A stretch of DNA of 64,000 nt from JAYPHU01 sp038127535 (GTDB taxonomy: Bacteria > Pseudomonadota > Alphaproteobacteria > Rhodospirillales > UBA2165), in contig JAYPHU010000002.1 in NCBI GenBank assembly GCA_038127535.1, positions 62,001 through 126,000 on the forward strand, written 5' to 3'. The notes under the pieces were generated by a model. That model saw only the letters and a program-made list of their open reading frames with translations, was not told the origin of the DNA and did no database searches. Of the stretch, positions 36,592 to 44,866 are shown piece by piece. Position numbers and translations under genes: made by a program. Within the stretch, counting starts at the first letter, position 1, and each line of letters opens with the position of its first letter.

Positions 36592-36684
36592 GCTCCGGCC
36601 AATCTCGTGTAGTAGGTTCCCGTAATTTACAGCCGCGCGCGCATTTTGTGAGTTGGGCATGGTTTGAATGACCCTGAGACCACG

Positions 36685-37515
36685 ATGGCCGAGAAAAAGG
36701 GATTATTAGGCAAGCTTAAAAGCGACGGTAAAAAAGCCGCCCGCAATCCGGGCGCTATGCCGAGCATGTCCGATTTCGAGGATGATTCGATCGATCTTGA
36801 AACCGGGACCATCAAGGTGGATGACGCGCCGCCCGAGCATCAGATCTCCACCAACGAAATCCTGCAGGAAGTCGAAGTCACCGCCGACAAGGCCCTGATC
36901 AAAGGTCAGGCCGGGCAGATCTATATCCTTGATCTAATTCCGATTTTTAATGCCATGGGCACTAAAGCGGGCGAGAAAAGCGCACAAAGCCTGGTGCGCT
37001 TCTGCGAGACGCTACTGGCCCGCGCCATCGGCTCCAAGGGCACCCACAATAATGATAATAACGAGAAGTTCTTGTTTCAGCTGGTCAAAATCGAGATGGA
37101 CGGGCTGTTGCTGGTGTCCCGGATCGTCAATGAACTTGGGGTTAATTTTCTGCGCGGCGGTTTCAACGCTGAGGAGCTCGTCTGTGACGTTTTAAGTGTC
37201 GTGGATGCAGAGAACGCCCTGGATGAAAACGGCCGGATTATTGTCAGCAAAGCCCTGGCCGCCCCCCGGCTTGAGCGCCAAGAATCAGACGATCCTGGCG
37301 ACGACGGCCCCATGTAGGTGCCCATCGGCGGGGTCAAGGAAGAGGAAGAAGAACCAGAATGGTCTGTGGCAGAAACCACGGACGGGCCCGCCAGCCAGCG
37401 GGTGAAGCGCGGGCCTGACCGCCGACGCCAGAAAAAGCCCATCGCCGGGCGCGACCGCCGGGAGAACCCCAAAGGCCGCCGGGAGACCGACGATCTCAAC
37501 GTTTCCGTCTGGTAA
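36685..37515 (+). pseudogene. Conserved hypothetical protein interrupted by an in-frame TAG (37315-37317)
   Basis: From ATG 36685 the frame runs 210 codons to TAG at 37315-37317 and continues in frame 66 codons to TAA at 37515. The first part has a lysine-rich start, a mixed helical domain (QAGQIYILDLIPIFNAMGTK, EKFLFQLVKIEMDGLLLVSR) and an acidic tail; the second part is strongly acidic then basic (KEEEEEPEW, RGPDRRRQKKP), plausibly the natural C-terminus. The GTG directly after TAG has no ribosome site, so a separate gene is unlikely. Either a recent nonsense mutation or a base error; the truncated 210-residue product may still be made. Function unknown. Confidence 0.55.
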
Positions 37516-37657
37516 TCTTGCTTAAACCTCCGGTTAACCAGTGTTGTGTAAGTTTCATCACTTATGTGACTAAAATCACTGAGTAATCTACTCATTTCTG
37601 AATAATTACACTGAACCGGTCACCCCATAATGACCGCAACCGGTGGAGGGTAAGAGA

Positions 37658-38359
37658 ATGAGGCCACGTACCAACATGTTTGTCCGTAGCGTATCCCAGG
37701 TATATCCGTCGAATTTCTGGCGTATGCTGATCATTTCCGTTGTTGCTGCGGCGTTTGTCCTGGCGACGGAGCCCAGCTATAGCGCGGGCGGTAAAACCTC
37801 GCCCGAAGGCGCCACTAAGTTTATGAAGGCGCTGGGCCAGGAAGCCATTAACCTCCTCAGCGACGAAAGCCTGACCCGGTCCGAACGGGAGGGCTATGTC
37901 CGTAATCTTCTGGCCGAGAACTTCGACATCGCCGTCATCGGCCGCTATGTGCTGGGCCCGGCCTTGCGCAAGACGTCCGAGGAACAACGTGAGCGCTATC
38001 AATCCCAGTTCCGGGCCTGGGTGCTCGGCACCTATTCCAAGCGGCTGGCGGGCTACAGCGGCGGCACCATGTCGGTGACCGACGTCACGCCTTACGGCAA
38101 GAAAGACGTCCTGGTCTCCACGCAGTTCGACCGCCCCAGCGGCAAGCCCCTGGTCGCCGGTTGGCGCGTGCGTCAGAAGAAAGACGGCTACCGCATTCTT
38201 GATCTGGTGATTAAGGGCGTCAGCATGGCCATGACCCAGCGGGAGGAATTCCGCTCCGTGGTCCGCCAAAAGGGTGTGGACGGTTTGATCTCCATGTTGG
38301 AAAGCCAAACGGCGGCGTTGGAAAAGACGGCCAAGAAAGTGGCGTATATCCGCCGCTAA
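37658..38359 (+). CDS. MlaC/Ttg2D-family phospholipid-binding protein
   Basis: 233 residues from ATG 37658, which has GGAGGGTAAGAG just upstream; a GTG at 37643 is less likely. A hydrophobic signal segment (FWRMLIISVVAAAFVLAT) precedes the mature protein. The MlaC fold is seen in ALRKTSEEQRERYQSQFRAWVLGTYSKRL and in GWRVRQKKDGYRILDLVIKGVSMAMTQREEF. MlaC carries phospholipids between outer and inner membrane complexes to keep outer membrane asymmetry. No other mla genes are adjacent. The 37516-37657 interval has no gene. Confidence 0.88.
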   Translation: MRPRTNMFVRSVSQVYPSNFWRMLIISVVAAAFVLATEPSYSAGGKTSPEGATKFMKALGQEAINLLSDESLTRSEREGYVRNLLAENFDIAVIGRYVLGPALRKTSEEQRERYQSQFRAWVLGTYSKRLAGYSGGTMSVTDVTPYGKKDVLVSTQFDRPSGKPLVAGWRVRQKKDGYRILDLVIKGVSMAMTQREEFRSVVRQKGVDGLISMLESQTAALEKTAKKVAYIRR

Positions 38360-38367
38360 CCCAGCGA

Positions 38368-39582
38368 CTATATTTTGACGGGAACGTGGCTGTATCCGCG
38401 GAAGCGGGCGCGCAGCAAACGTTCCCTGTCGCCCGCAAATTCCACATTGGGAAACTTCTGCACAAACTTGCCGATGGCCACTCGGCCTTCGATCTTGCCC
38501 AGGGTCGCGCCCAGGCAGATATGCTTGCCCCAGGCGAAGGCGAAGTGCGGATGTGAGGGATTACGGCCGACATCGAACTGATCCGGGTTCTCGAAAATTT
38601 CGGGATCGCGATTGGCCGCCCCGATGGCCATGTGAATATAATCCCCTTCCTTCATTGCGACGCCGCCCACCTCCAGGTCTTCCGCCAGCCGGCGGTTGCC
38701 GAGCTGCACCGGGCTGTCATAGCGGAGCGTTTCCTCCACGGCCGTATCGATAAGGGACGGATCGTCCTGCAGGCGGCGGAGCTGATCCGGATTCTCGATC
38801 AGCGCGCAGATACCGTTAGCCGTCAGGTTCGCCGTGGTCTCGTGTCCTGCGTTCAGCAAAAAGATACAGTTCTGCACCAGCTCCACCAGGCTTAACTTCT
38901 CTCCATCCACCTCACCGAAGATCAGCGTGGCCAAGACTTCCCCTTGTCCACCTTCGTCCGGGTTTTTAAGGCGCTCCTCGATCAACTCTTCCAAATAGGC
39001 GCTGAACTCCTCCACCGCCTGGTTACCCGCGTCCCGCGCCTCGTCCGACAGCGCCGGTTCCAACCCGCCCAAAATCGTGTTGGACCAGCCGTGCAACAAA
39101 TGGCGCTTTTCCCGGTGCACACCCAGCATGTTGGAAATGATCTCGATGGGCAGCATCAGAGCGAAATCGTCCATCAGATCGAACGTATCCCTCTCCGTCA
39201 ATTCGTCCAGCAACTCATCGATCACCCGCTCTATGAGGGGTTCGAGCTCGGCCAATTTCCGGGGCGTGAACGCGGCGGCCAGCAATTTACGTACCCGCGC
39301 GTGATACGGATCATCGTTGAACACCAAGCTGGTGGTATGGTGCAGATACAGCGCGCCGTCCTTCATGGCCGGCTTGAAGTCCACTTTCTTGTCGGAGCTC
39401 ATAGCCGGATGTTTGTAGGTCAGTTCCAGATCCCGGTAGCGGGTGAGGAAATAGGACCCGTCTTTATTCCGGTGCACGGGATCAAGTTCCCGCAGCGCGT
39501 GATAGGTCGGCTGCGGATCGTGGAGAAAATCCGGCGTCAGTTCGTTGATATCGAACCCGTCCACCAGGTCCCGGGCGGTCAT
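38368..39582 (-). CDS. Cytochrome P450
   Basis: 404 residues, bacterial soluble class. The I-helix oxygen motif is NAGHETTANL, the K-helix ETLRYDSPVQ, and the heme-binding loop FAFAWGKHICLGATLGKIEGR with the cysteine thiolate ligand. It hydroxylates an organic substrate using electrons from a ferredoxin system not seen here. It begins 10 bases after the stop of fahA and so is the third gene of a hmgA-fahA-P450 operon, an unusual companion for homogentisate genes. Confidence 0.93.
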   Translation of the reverse strand: MTARDLVDGFDINELTPDFLHDPQPTYHALRELDPVHRNKDGSYFLTRYRDLELTYKHPAMSSDKKVDFKPAMKDGALYLHHTTSLVFNDDPYHARVRKLLAAAFTPRKLAELEPLIERVIDELLDELTERDTFDLMDDFALMLPIEIISNMLGVHREKRHLLHGWSNTILGGLEPALSDEARDAGNQAVEEFSAYLEELIEERLKNPDEGGQGEVLATLIFGEVDGEKLSLVELVQNCIFLLNAGHETTANLTANGICALIENPDQLRRLQDDPSLIDTAVEETLRYDSPVQLGNRRLAEDLEVGGVAMKEGDYIHMAIGAANRDPEIFENPDQFDVGRNPSHPHFAFAWGKHICLGATLGKIEGRVAIGKFVQKFPNVEFAGDRERLLRARFRGYSHVPVKI

Positions 39583-39592
39583 GAAAGACCCC

Positions 39593-40906
39593 CTACCCCG
39601 CCGGCACGATGATCGAACAGCACTCGCCGAAGCCGATCCGGGCCTTGCCCTCGCCTTCGCACCAAGCGCGCATGATCACCTCGTCGCCGTCTTCCAGGAA
39701 GGTCCGGGTTTCGCCGGCCGGGAAGTCGATGGGCTCCTTGCCGCCCACGCATTTCTCCAGGATACTGCCCAGCTTGTCGGGCGACGTGCCGGAGATGGTG
39801 CCGGAGCCTAAGAAATCGCCGGGGTTCAGGTTGCAGCCGTTGCTGGAATGCTGGGCCACCATCTGGAATACCGACCAGTAGAGGTCCTGCGCGTTCGGGC
39901 TGCCGATCACCTGCGCCGGTATGCCGGCCTTACGCATGGCTTCGGTCGAAATCAAGGTCTCGATCTTGATGTCCAACGCGCCGGTTTTTGACAGCTCGTC
40001 ATCCCACAGATGCGGCATAGGCGCCGGATCGCCATCGGGGCGTTCCCCGAAACCGGTGCGGTAGGGCGCCAGCGCCTCCATGGTGACAATCCAGGGCGAG
40101 ATCGTGCTCATGAAGTTCTTGGCCAGGAACGGGCCCAAGGGCTGATATTCCCAGGCCTGTATGTCCCGGGCCGACCAGTCGTTCAGGATGCAGAAACCGA
40201 AAATTTGCTGATCGGCGTCGGCGACGCTGACGGTGGAGCCCAGAGCGTTGCCGGGGCCGATATAGAAGCCGAGCTCGGTCTCGTAATCTAACCGCTTGCA
40301 CGACGTGAACACCGGTGCATCCGCATCCGGGGCCTTGATCTGGCCGTTGGGCCGCGGCGTCGGCGTACCGCTGACGCAAATGGAGGATGACCGGCCGTGA
40401 TAGGCGATGGGGACATACTTATAGTTCGGCATCAGCGGATTGTCGGGACGGAACAGCCGGCCCACATTGGTCGCGTGATTGATCGACGCATAGAAATCCG
40501 TGTAGTCGCCGATGGCGGCCGGCACATCCATCTCTGCCTCGGCCATGGGGACCAGGCAGGGCTGCAGCTCATCGCCCGGGCCGCCGTCCCTCAACAGTTC
40601 TGAGAGCCGTTTGCGCACCGCCGACCATTGGGCCTTACCCAGCGACATAAAGGTGTTGAGGATGGGCTCGTCAAAGCTTTCGACTGCGTCGGCCAGATCA
40701 TCGCCGAAGAGGCCTCTATCCTTCACCGCCGCGAGATCGAGGATTTGATCGCCGATGGCCACACCGGCGCGAAAGCTCTCGGAGCTGCCGTCACGGCGGA
40801 AAACGCCAAACGGCAGGTTTTGGATCGGGTAGTCGCAGTCGGCCGCGTTGGCGCTGTCGACCCAGCTTTCAAGCGCCGGGTCGTGGGTCTCGTTGATATC
40901 GGTCAT
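39593..40906 (-). CDS. fahA: Fumarylacetoacetase
   Basis: 437 residues. N-terminal FAH domain NLPFGVFRRDGSSESFRAGV, then the catalytic core YTDFYASINHATNVGRLFRP, YKYVPIAYHGRSSSICVSGT, LDYETELGFYIG and ARDIQAWEYQPLGPFLAKN, matching the metal and catalytic His-Glu residues of fumarylacetoacetase. It cleaves fumarylacetoacetate to fumarate and acetoacetate, the last step of tyrosine and homogentisate breakdown. Five bases follow hmgA. The isomerase maiA is not beside it. Confidence 0.96.
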   Translation of the reverse strand: MTDINETHDPALESWVDSANAADCDYPIQNLPFGVFRRDGSSESFRAGVAIGDQILDLAAVKDRGLFGDDLADAVESFDEPILNTFMSLGKAQWSAVRKRLSELLRDGGPGDELQPCLVPMAEAEMDVPAAIGDYTDFYASINHATNVGRLFRPDNPLMPNYKYVPIAYHGRSSSICVSGTPTPRPNGQIKAPDADAPVFTSCKRLDYETELGFYIGPGNALGSTVSVADADQQIFGFCILNDWSARDIQAWEYQPLGPFLAKNFMSTISPWIVTMEALAPYRTGFGERPDGDPAPMPHLWDDELSKTGALDIKIETLISTEAMRKAGIPAQVIGSPNAQDLYWSVFQMVAQHSSNGCNLNPGDFLGSGTISGTSPDKLGSILEKCVGGKEPIDFPAGETRTFLEDGDEVIMRAWCEGEGKARIGFGECCSIIVPAG

Positions 40907-40911
40907 ATACT

Positions 40912-42219
40912 TTAAGCCCTACCGTTGAAGTTTTTCTGTAAGCCCTGCCAAATCTCGAAATAGTCCTTTTGCAGGGTCGGGGTGTCGTAGGCGAAGGAGG
41001 TCGGCCTGTAAAGGTGCCGAGTCTCGAACATAAACGCCATCGAACCGCCCAGGAACTGCGGGGTCAGCTCAGCCTCGCTCGCCTTGCCGAAGACCTCCGC
41101 ATCATTGCCGTGGGCGGCGAAGCTATTGTGTAAGCTGGCGCCGCCGGGCACGAAGCCTTCCTTTCGGCCGTCATACTCGCCCTTAATCAGCCCCATGAAC
41201 TCGCTCATCACATTGCGGTGGTACCAGGGCGGCCGGTAGGTGTTCTCGGACACTACCCAGCGGGGCGGAAAGATCACGAAATCCGCATTGGCCACACCTT
41301 CGGTGTCCGTGGGAGAGGTCAGCACGGTAAAGATGCTTGGATCGATATGGTCGAAGGTCACCGAATTGACGGCGCAGAACCGAGCCAGGTCATATTTATA
41401 AGGCGCGAGATTGCCGTGCCAGGCCACCACATCCAGGGGCGAATGGCCGATCTCGCATTCCCACAGGTTGCCACCAAACTTGGCGACCATCCGGAAATCA
41501 CCCTCCCGATCTTCGAACTGGGCGACGGGGCTTTGGAAATCCCTGGGATTGGCGAGCCCATTGGACCCGATGGGGCCGAGGTTGGGCAGGCGGAAGGCCG
41601 CGCCATAATTTTCCAGCACGTACCCCCGGCTTGGTCCGTCCGGAAGCTCGATCCGGTGTTTGACGCCGCGGGGCACTACGGCCACCTCGTTGGGCTCGAT
41701 CTCCATCACGCCCATTTCGGTGAGCAGGGTCAGCCGGCCTTGTTGCGGCACGAACAGCATCTCACCGTCCGCGTTATAAAAATATTTCTCCGTCATGGAG
41801 GCATTGGCCGCATACACATGCACGGCCAAACCGGTCATGCTGCCGTCGCCCGCGCCCATCAGGGTCATCAACCCTTTGATGAAGTCCGTGTCCTCTGCCG
41901 GGATCGGCTGCGGGTCCCAGCGCATCTGGTTGGGCGTCGCCGGAGCCTCGTCGAAAGGCGCGCCGCGCACCAGACCATTGTCAATCTGCGTGAACGGCAG
42001 ATGCTTCACCGACGGGCGGATGCGATAAAACCAAGTGCGCCGGTTGTCGTCCCTCGGGGCGGTAAAAGCGCTGCCGCTCAACAGCTCCGCATACAAGCCA
42101 TAAGCCACTTTCTGTGGCGAGTTTTGGCCCTGGGGCAGCGCGCCGGGCAGCGCCTCGGTCGCGAATTCATTGGCGAAGCCGGTTTGGTACGTCAGTCCGG
42201 TGGTGACAGCCGTGTCCAT
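40912..42219 (-). CDS. hmgA: Homogentisate 1,2-dioxygenase
   Basis: 435 residues from ATG 42219, chosen because AGGAGG lies six bases upstream; the longer frame to 42255 lacks this. Family sequence throughout: YQTGFANEFATEALPGALPQ, NSPQKVAYGLYAELLSGSAF, and the iron-site regions PPRWVVSENTYRPPWYHRNV, EFMGLIKG and GASLHNSFAAHGND. It opens homogentisate to maleylacetoacetate with O2 and Fe(II). First gene of the operon and divergent from marR; the shared promoter region contains an 18-base palindrome. Confidence 0.96.
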   Translation of the reverse strand: MDTAVTTGLTYQTGFANEFATEALPGALPQGQNSPQKVAYGLYAELLSGSAFTAPRDDNRRTWFYRIRPSVKHLPFTQIDNGLVRGAPFDEAPATPNQMRWDPQPIPAEDTDFIKGLMTLMGAGDGSMTGLAVHVYAANASMTEKYFYNADGEMLFVPQQGRLTLLTEMGVMEIEPNEVAVVPRGVKHRIELPDGPSRGYVLENYGAAFRLPNLGPIGSNGLANPRDFQSPVAQFEDREGDFRMVAKFGGNLWECEIGHSPLDVVAWHGNLAPYKYDLARFCAVNSVTFDHIDPSIFTVLTSPTDTEGVANADFVIFPPRWVVSENTYRPPWYHRNVMSEFMGLIKGEYDGRKEGFVPGGASLHNSFAAHGNDAEVFGKASEAELTPQFLGGSMAFMFETRHLYRPTSFAYDTPTLQKDYFEIWQGLQKNFNGRA

Positions 42220-42246
42220 GATATCCTCCTCTGATGGCGGAAATAA

Positions 42247-42264
42247 TAGTTTCATATGAAACTA
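42247..42264. promoter_or_regulatory. Palindromic operator between hmgA and marR
   Basis: TAGTTTCATATGAAACTA is a perfect 18-base palindrome in the 65-base space between the two divergent start codons, 28 bases from hmgA and 21 from marR. MarR dimers bind such short palindromes, so it most likely serves for repression of hmgA-fahA-P450 and autoregulation. Confidence 0.75.
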
Positions 42265-42284
42265 ATTGCAACTAAGATATTGCC

Positions 42285-42764
42285 ATGAAAGATGATGCCG
42301 CACCGGTGGAGACCACGCTGCAACTGCACGACTTTTTACCATACCGGCTGGCCGTGCTGGCCAAGGCCGTGGGCGCAGCGTTTGCCAAGACCTATGGGGA
42401 ACGGTTCGGCATCACCAATGCTCAATGGCGGGTGATGTTCGCGCTGGGCCGCGCGCCCGATTGTTCGGCGTCTTACGTGGTGGAACACGCCGCGCTGGAC
42501 AAAGTGCAAGTAAGCCGCGCCGTCGCCGGCCTGATTGACCTAAGACTCGTCGCCCGCACACAAGACCCGGCGGACCGGCGGAATTCGGTGCTCAACATGA
42601 CGACAGAGGGCTGGCGCATCTACCGTCAGATTGTGCGGGAGGCCCTGGCGTTCGAGGAAAATCTGGTGGAGGGATTGAGCGAGGCAGAGAACGCCGCGCT
42701 CAACCGCGCACTCGAAAAACTTCTGGGCCAAGTGCGAGCCTCACCCCAGCATAAGGAACAATAA
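42285..42764 (+). CDS. MarR-family transcriptional regulator of the homogentisate operon
   Basis: 159 residues. Winged helix-turn-helix: FGITNAQWRVMFALGRAPDC, VVEHAALDKVQVSRAVAGLI, with the wing ARTQDPADRRNSVLNMT, all standard MarR. Divergent from hmgA across a palindrome. The likely ligand is homogentisate or a related aromatic acid (inference from context). Its last 24 bases overlap the convergent end of the DMT transporter gene. Confidence 0.92.
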   Translation: MKDDAAPVETTLQLHDFLPYRLAVLAKAVGAAFAKTYGERFGITNAQWRVMFALGRAPDCSASYVVEHAALDKVQVSRAVAGLIDLRLVARTQDPADRRNSVLNMTTEGWRIYRQIVREALAFEENLVEGLSEAENAALNRALEKLLGQVRASPQHKEQ

Positions 42765-43640
42765 CCCCCCGACGATCAGCACGGTGCCCAGGATTTCCGC
42801 GGCGGTGATCTTTTCCTTAAAGATCAGAACAGAGGTGGCAAAGGTGAAGATCAGCTCCACCTGACCTAGGACTCTCACATAGGTTGCGTTGACTAGGGTC
42901 ATCGCGGTGAACCAGCCGACCGAACCTAGCATGCTGGCGATACCCACCAGGAAGGCCTTGTTGCGGTGCTTCCAGATATTAGCGAGTTCCCCTTTCTCCC
43001 GAAGATGAAGGTAAATCGTCATCAAGACCGTCTGGATGGCCAGCGCACCCATAAGCGTGGTGGCTGCCGCCAGCAATACATTGTCGCCGCCTAGCGCCAA
43101 GGCACCCCCCCGATACGAGGTCGCCGAGACGCCCAGCATGGCGCCGCTGCCCAATCCCATCAGCGCGGCCTTACGGGTCCAGGAGGTCAGGAAATCCTTG
43201 ATGGTGACATCAGATTTGGCGAGGGACAGGAAACAGACGCCGGCGAAACTGATGGCGATGGCGATGAAGGCGGTTCCGCTGACGGCCTCGCCCAAGATGA
43301 TAATCGTGAAGATAGCCGTCTGAAAAGTTTCGGTCTTGGAATACGCCGTCCCCACCGCAAAACCCCGGAGCGCAAAGGCGCGGAGGGTGAACCACATGGC
43401 GGCGATTTGTGTGCTCCCACCCAGGAACGCGAACCACCAAAACGCCACCGACCAGTTCAGCGGCGCGCCGTCCAGCTTAATCAACACCAGCCAATAGATG
43501 ACCGCAAGCGGCAGGCCGAAGGCGAAGCGGGTATAAGCCGCGCCCACGGTAGAGAGCACACTGTTCAGGCTCTTCTGCAGGGAATTGCGAATGTTCTGCA
43601 GAAAGGCCGCGGCAATGGTGAAGAGAATCCAGGCTTCCAA
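42741..43640 (-). CDS. EamA/DMT-family transporter
   Basis: 299 residues with about ten transmembrane helices in two related halves, as in drug/metabolite transporters: FLQNIRNSLQKSLNSVLSTV and FAVGTAYSKTETFQTAIFTI in the first, GSVGWFTAMTLVNATYVRVL and the C-terminal LIFKEKITAAEILGTVLIVG in the second. Exporter or importer of a small metabolite, not further assignable. Convergent and overlapping with marR. Confidence 0.88.
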   Translation of the reverse strand: MEAWILFTIAAAFLQNIRNSLQKSLNSVLSTVGAAYTRFAFGLPLAVIYWLVLIKLDGAPLNWSVAFWWFAFLGGSTQIAAMWFTLRAFALRGFAVGTAYSKTETFQTAIFTIIILGEAVSGTAFIAIAISFAGVCFLSLAKSDVTIKDFLTSWTRKAALMGLGSGAMLGVSATSYRGGALALGGDNVLLAAATTLMGALAIQTVLMTIYLHLREKGELANIWKHRNKAFLVGIASMLGSVGWFTAMTLVNATYVRVLGQVELIFTFATSVLIFKEKITAAEILGTVLIVGGLLFLMLG

Positions 43641-43657
43641 AGACCGCCCCTAGCCGA

Positions 43658-43771
43658 TTACGACATGATGTACCGGTGCAGGGCCATGCCCGCGTGGACA
43701 AATCCGTAGGCGACCATCCCGAAGATCACGGCGTAGAGGAATACGCGGAGATGGGACTTAATCCTGCTCAC
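43658..43771 (-). CDS. Small single-pass membrane protein, 37 residues
   Basis: GTG at 43771 overlaps the TGA stop of the upstream quinone-reductase-like gene (GTGA), the same coupling seen at other gene borders in this window. The product has a basic start (MSRIKSHLR), one hydrophobic helix (VFLYAVIFGMVAYGFVHAGMA) and a short tail, ending TAA at 43658. No family recognised. Confidence 0.5.
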   Translation of the reverse strand: MSRIKSHLRVFLYAVIFGMVAYGFVHAGMALHRYIMS

Positions 43772-44748
43772 GGGATTTCCAGCACCACGTTGCCAATATG
43801 CTTGGCGGCCTCGACCGTTTCATGGGACGCCCGGACCTCATCCAATGGGAATGTTTTGGCGATAGTGGTGACCAACTCGCCGTCGGCGACCATCTCGTTC
43901 AACATCGCCGCGCCGGCCTGGCGTTGGGCGTCGTCGATCTCGTAAACGATGAACCACTTCAACGTCGCGCCCCGGCGGATGAAATCCATGGCCGGCACCT
44001 GGGCCACCGGATCATTGGTGCCGTAGACAATAACCGTGCCGCCGGGTTTCAGGACTTCGCCGTACGTCAACCCGTTGCCGGAGAGATTGACTTCGATAAT
44101 GCGGTCGACACCGGCCCCGTCCGTGGCTTCCAGCAGGCCCGCCACGTAACCCTTGTCTGTATAGATGAGCGCGCCGTCCGCTGCGGCGTCGGTCACGTAG
44201 GCCGCTTTTTCCTCGGAGCTCACCGTGCTCAGCACCGTCGCGCCCAAACGTTTGGCGATTTGGATTAGGTAATGACCGACCGCGCCGGCACCGCCCTGGA
44301 TCAGCACGGTCTGGCCTTTGATGTCGCCTTCCATGGTGAGCGCTCGATAGGCGGTCAGGAACGGAATGCCGAAACACGCGCCTTCATTCAAATCCGCGCC
44401 ATCGGGCAGAGGTAAAACCAGGTTCTGCGGCAACACAACGTATTCGGCGGCGGTACCCAAGGGCCTCAAGTATTGTGCGTTCAGGACCCAGACCCGCTGG
44501 CCCAACTCAAAGCCGCTGACGCCGTCGCCCACTTTTTCGATGATGCCCGCGCCGTCGCTGTGAGGAATGATCAGGTCATAGCCCATGCCGCCGCCCCGGC
44601 CCCGGTAGCGCGCTTTCCAGTCCGACGGATTGACGCCAGAGGCATGAATGCGCACCCGAACCTCACCGGCAGCGGGTTCCGGTGTTTCCACCTCGCCTAC
44701 CTGCAAGACCTCGGGCCCGCCCAGTTCCGTATAAAATGCCGCTTTCAT
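43768..44748 (-). CDS. NADPH:quinone reductase-like MDR oxidoreductase
   Basis: 326 residues from ATG 44748, which has GAGGGG nine bases upstream; the ATG at 44757 is too close to that site. Zeta-crystallin/quinone oxidoreductase type: MKAAFYTELGGPEVLQVGEV, HASGVNPSDWKARYRG, and the NADPH site LIQGGAGAVGHYLIQIAKRL. No structural-zinc cysteine cluster. It reduces a quinone or enone with NADPH. Coupled to the 37-residue membrane protein downstream. Confidence 0.9.
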   Translation of the reverse strand: MKAAFYTELGGPEVLQVGEVETPEPAAGEVRVRIHASGVNPSDWKARYRGRGGGMGYDLIIPHSDGAGIIEKVGDGVSGFELGQRVWVLNAQYLRPLGTAAEYVVLPQNLVLPLPDGADLNEGACFGIPFLTAYRALTMEGDIKGQTVLIQGGAGAVGHYLIQIAKRLGATVLSTVSSEEKAAYVTDAAADGALIYTDKGYVAGLLEATDGAGVDRIIEVNLSGNGLTYGEVLKPGGTVIVYGTNDPVAQVPAMDFIRRGATLKWFIVYEIDDAQRQAGAAMLNEMVADGELVTTIAKTFPLDEVRASHETVEAAKHIGNVVLEIP

Positions 44749-44866
44749 CGTCCACATCCCCTCGCGATTGAAACGTTAGGAGACCATGAGTCGCCGAGGG
44801 TGGCAAGGTGGCGCAACAGCAGTGTTCTCCAAGCCACGCACGCTGTATCCTGCGCCAGAGATCACC

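Noticed and set aside
41218..42234. 338-codon open frame on plus strand
   Set aside because: Antisense shadow of hmgA.
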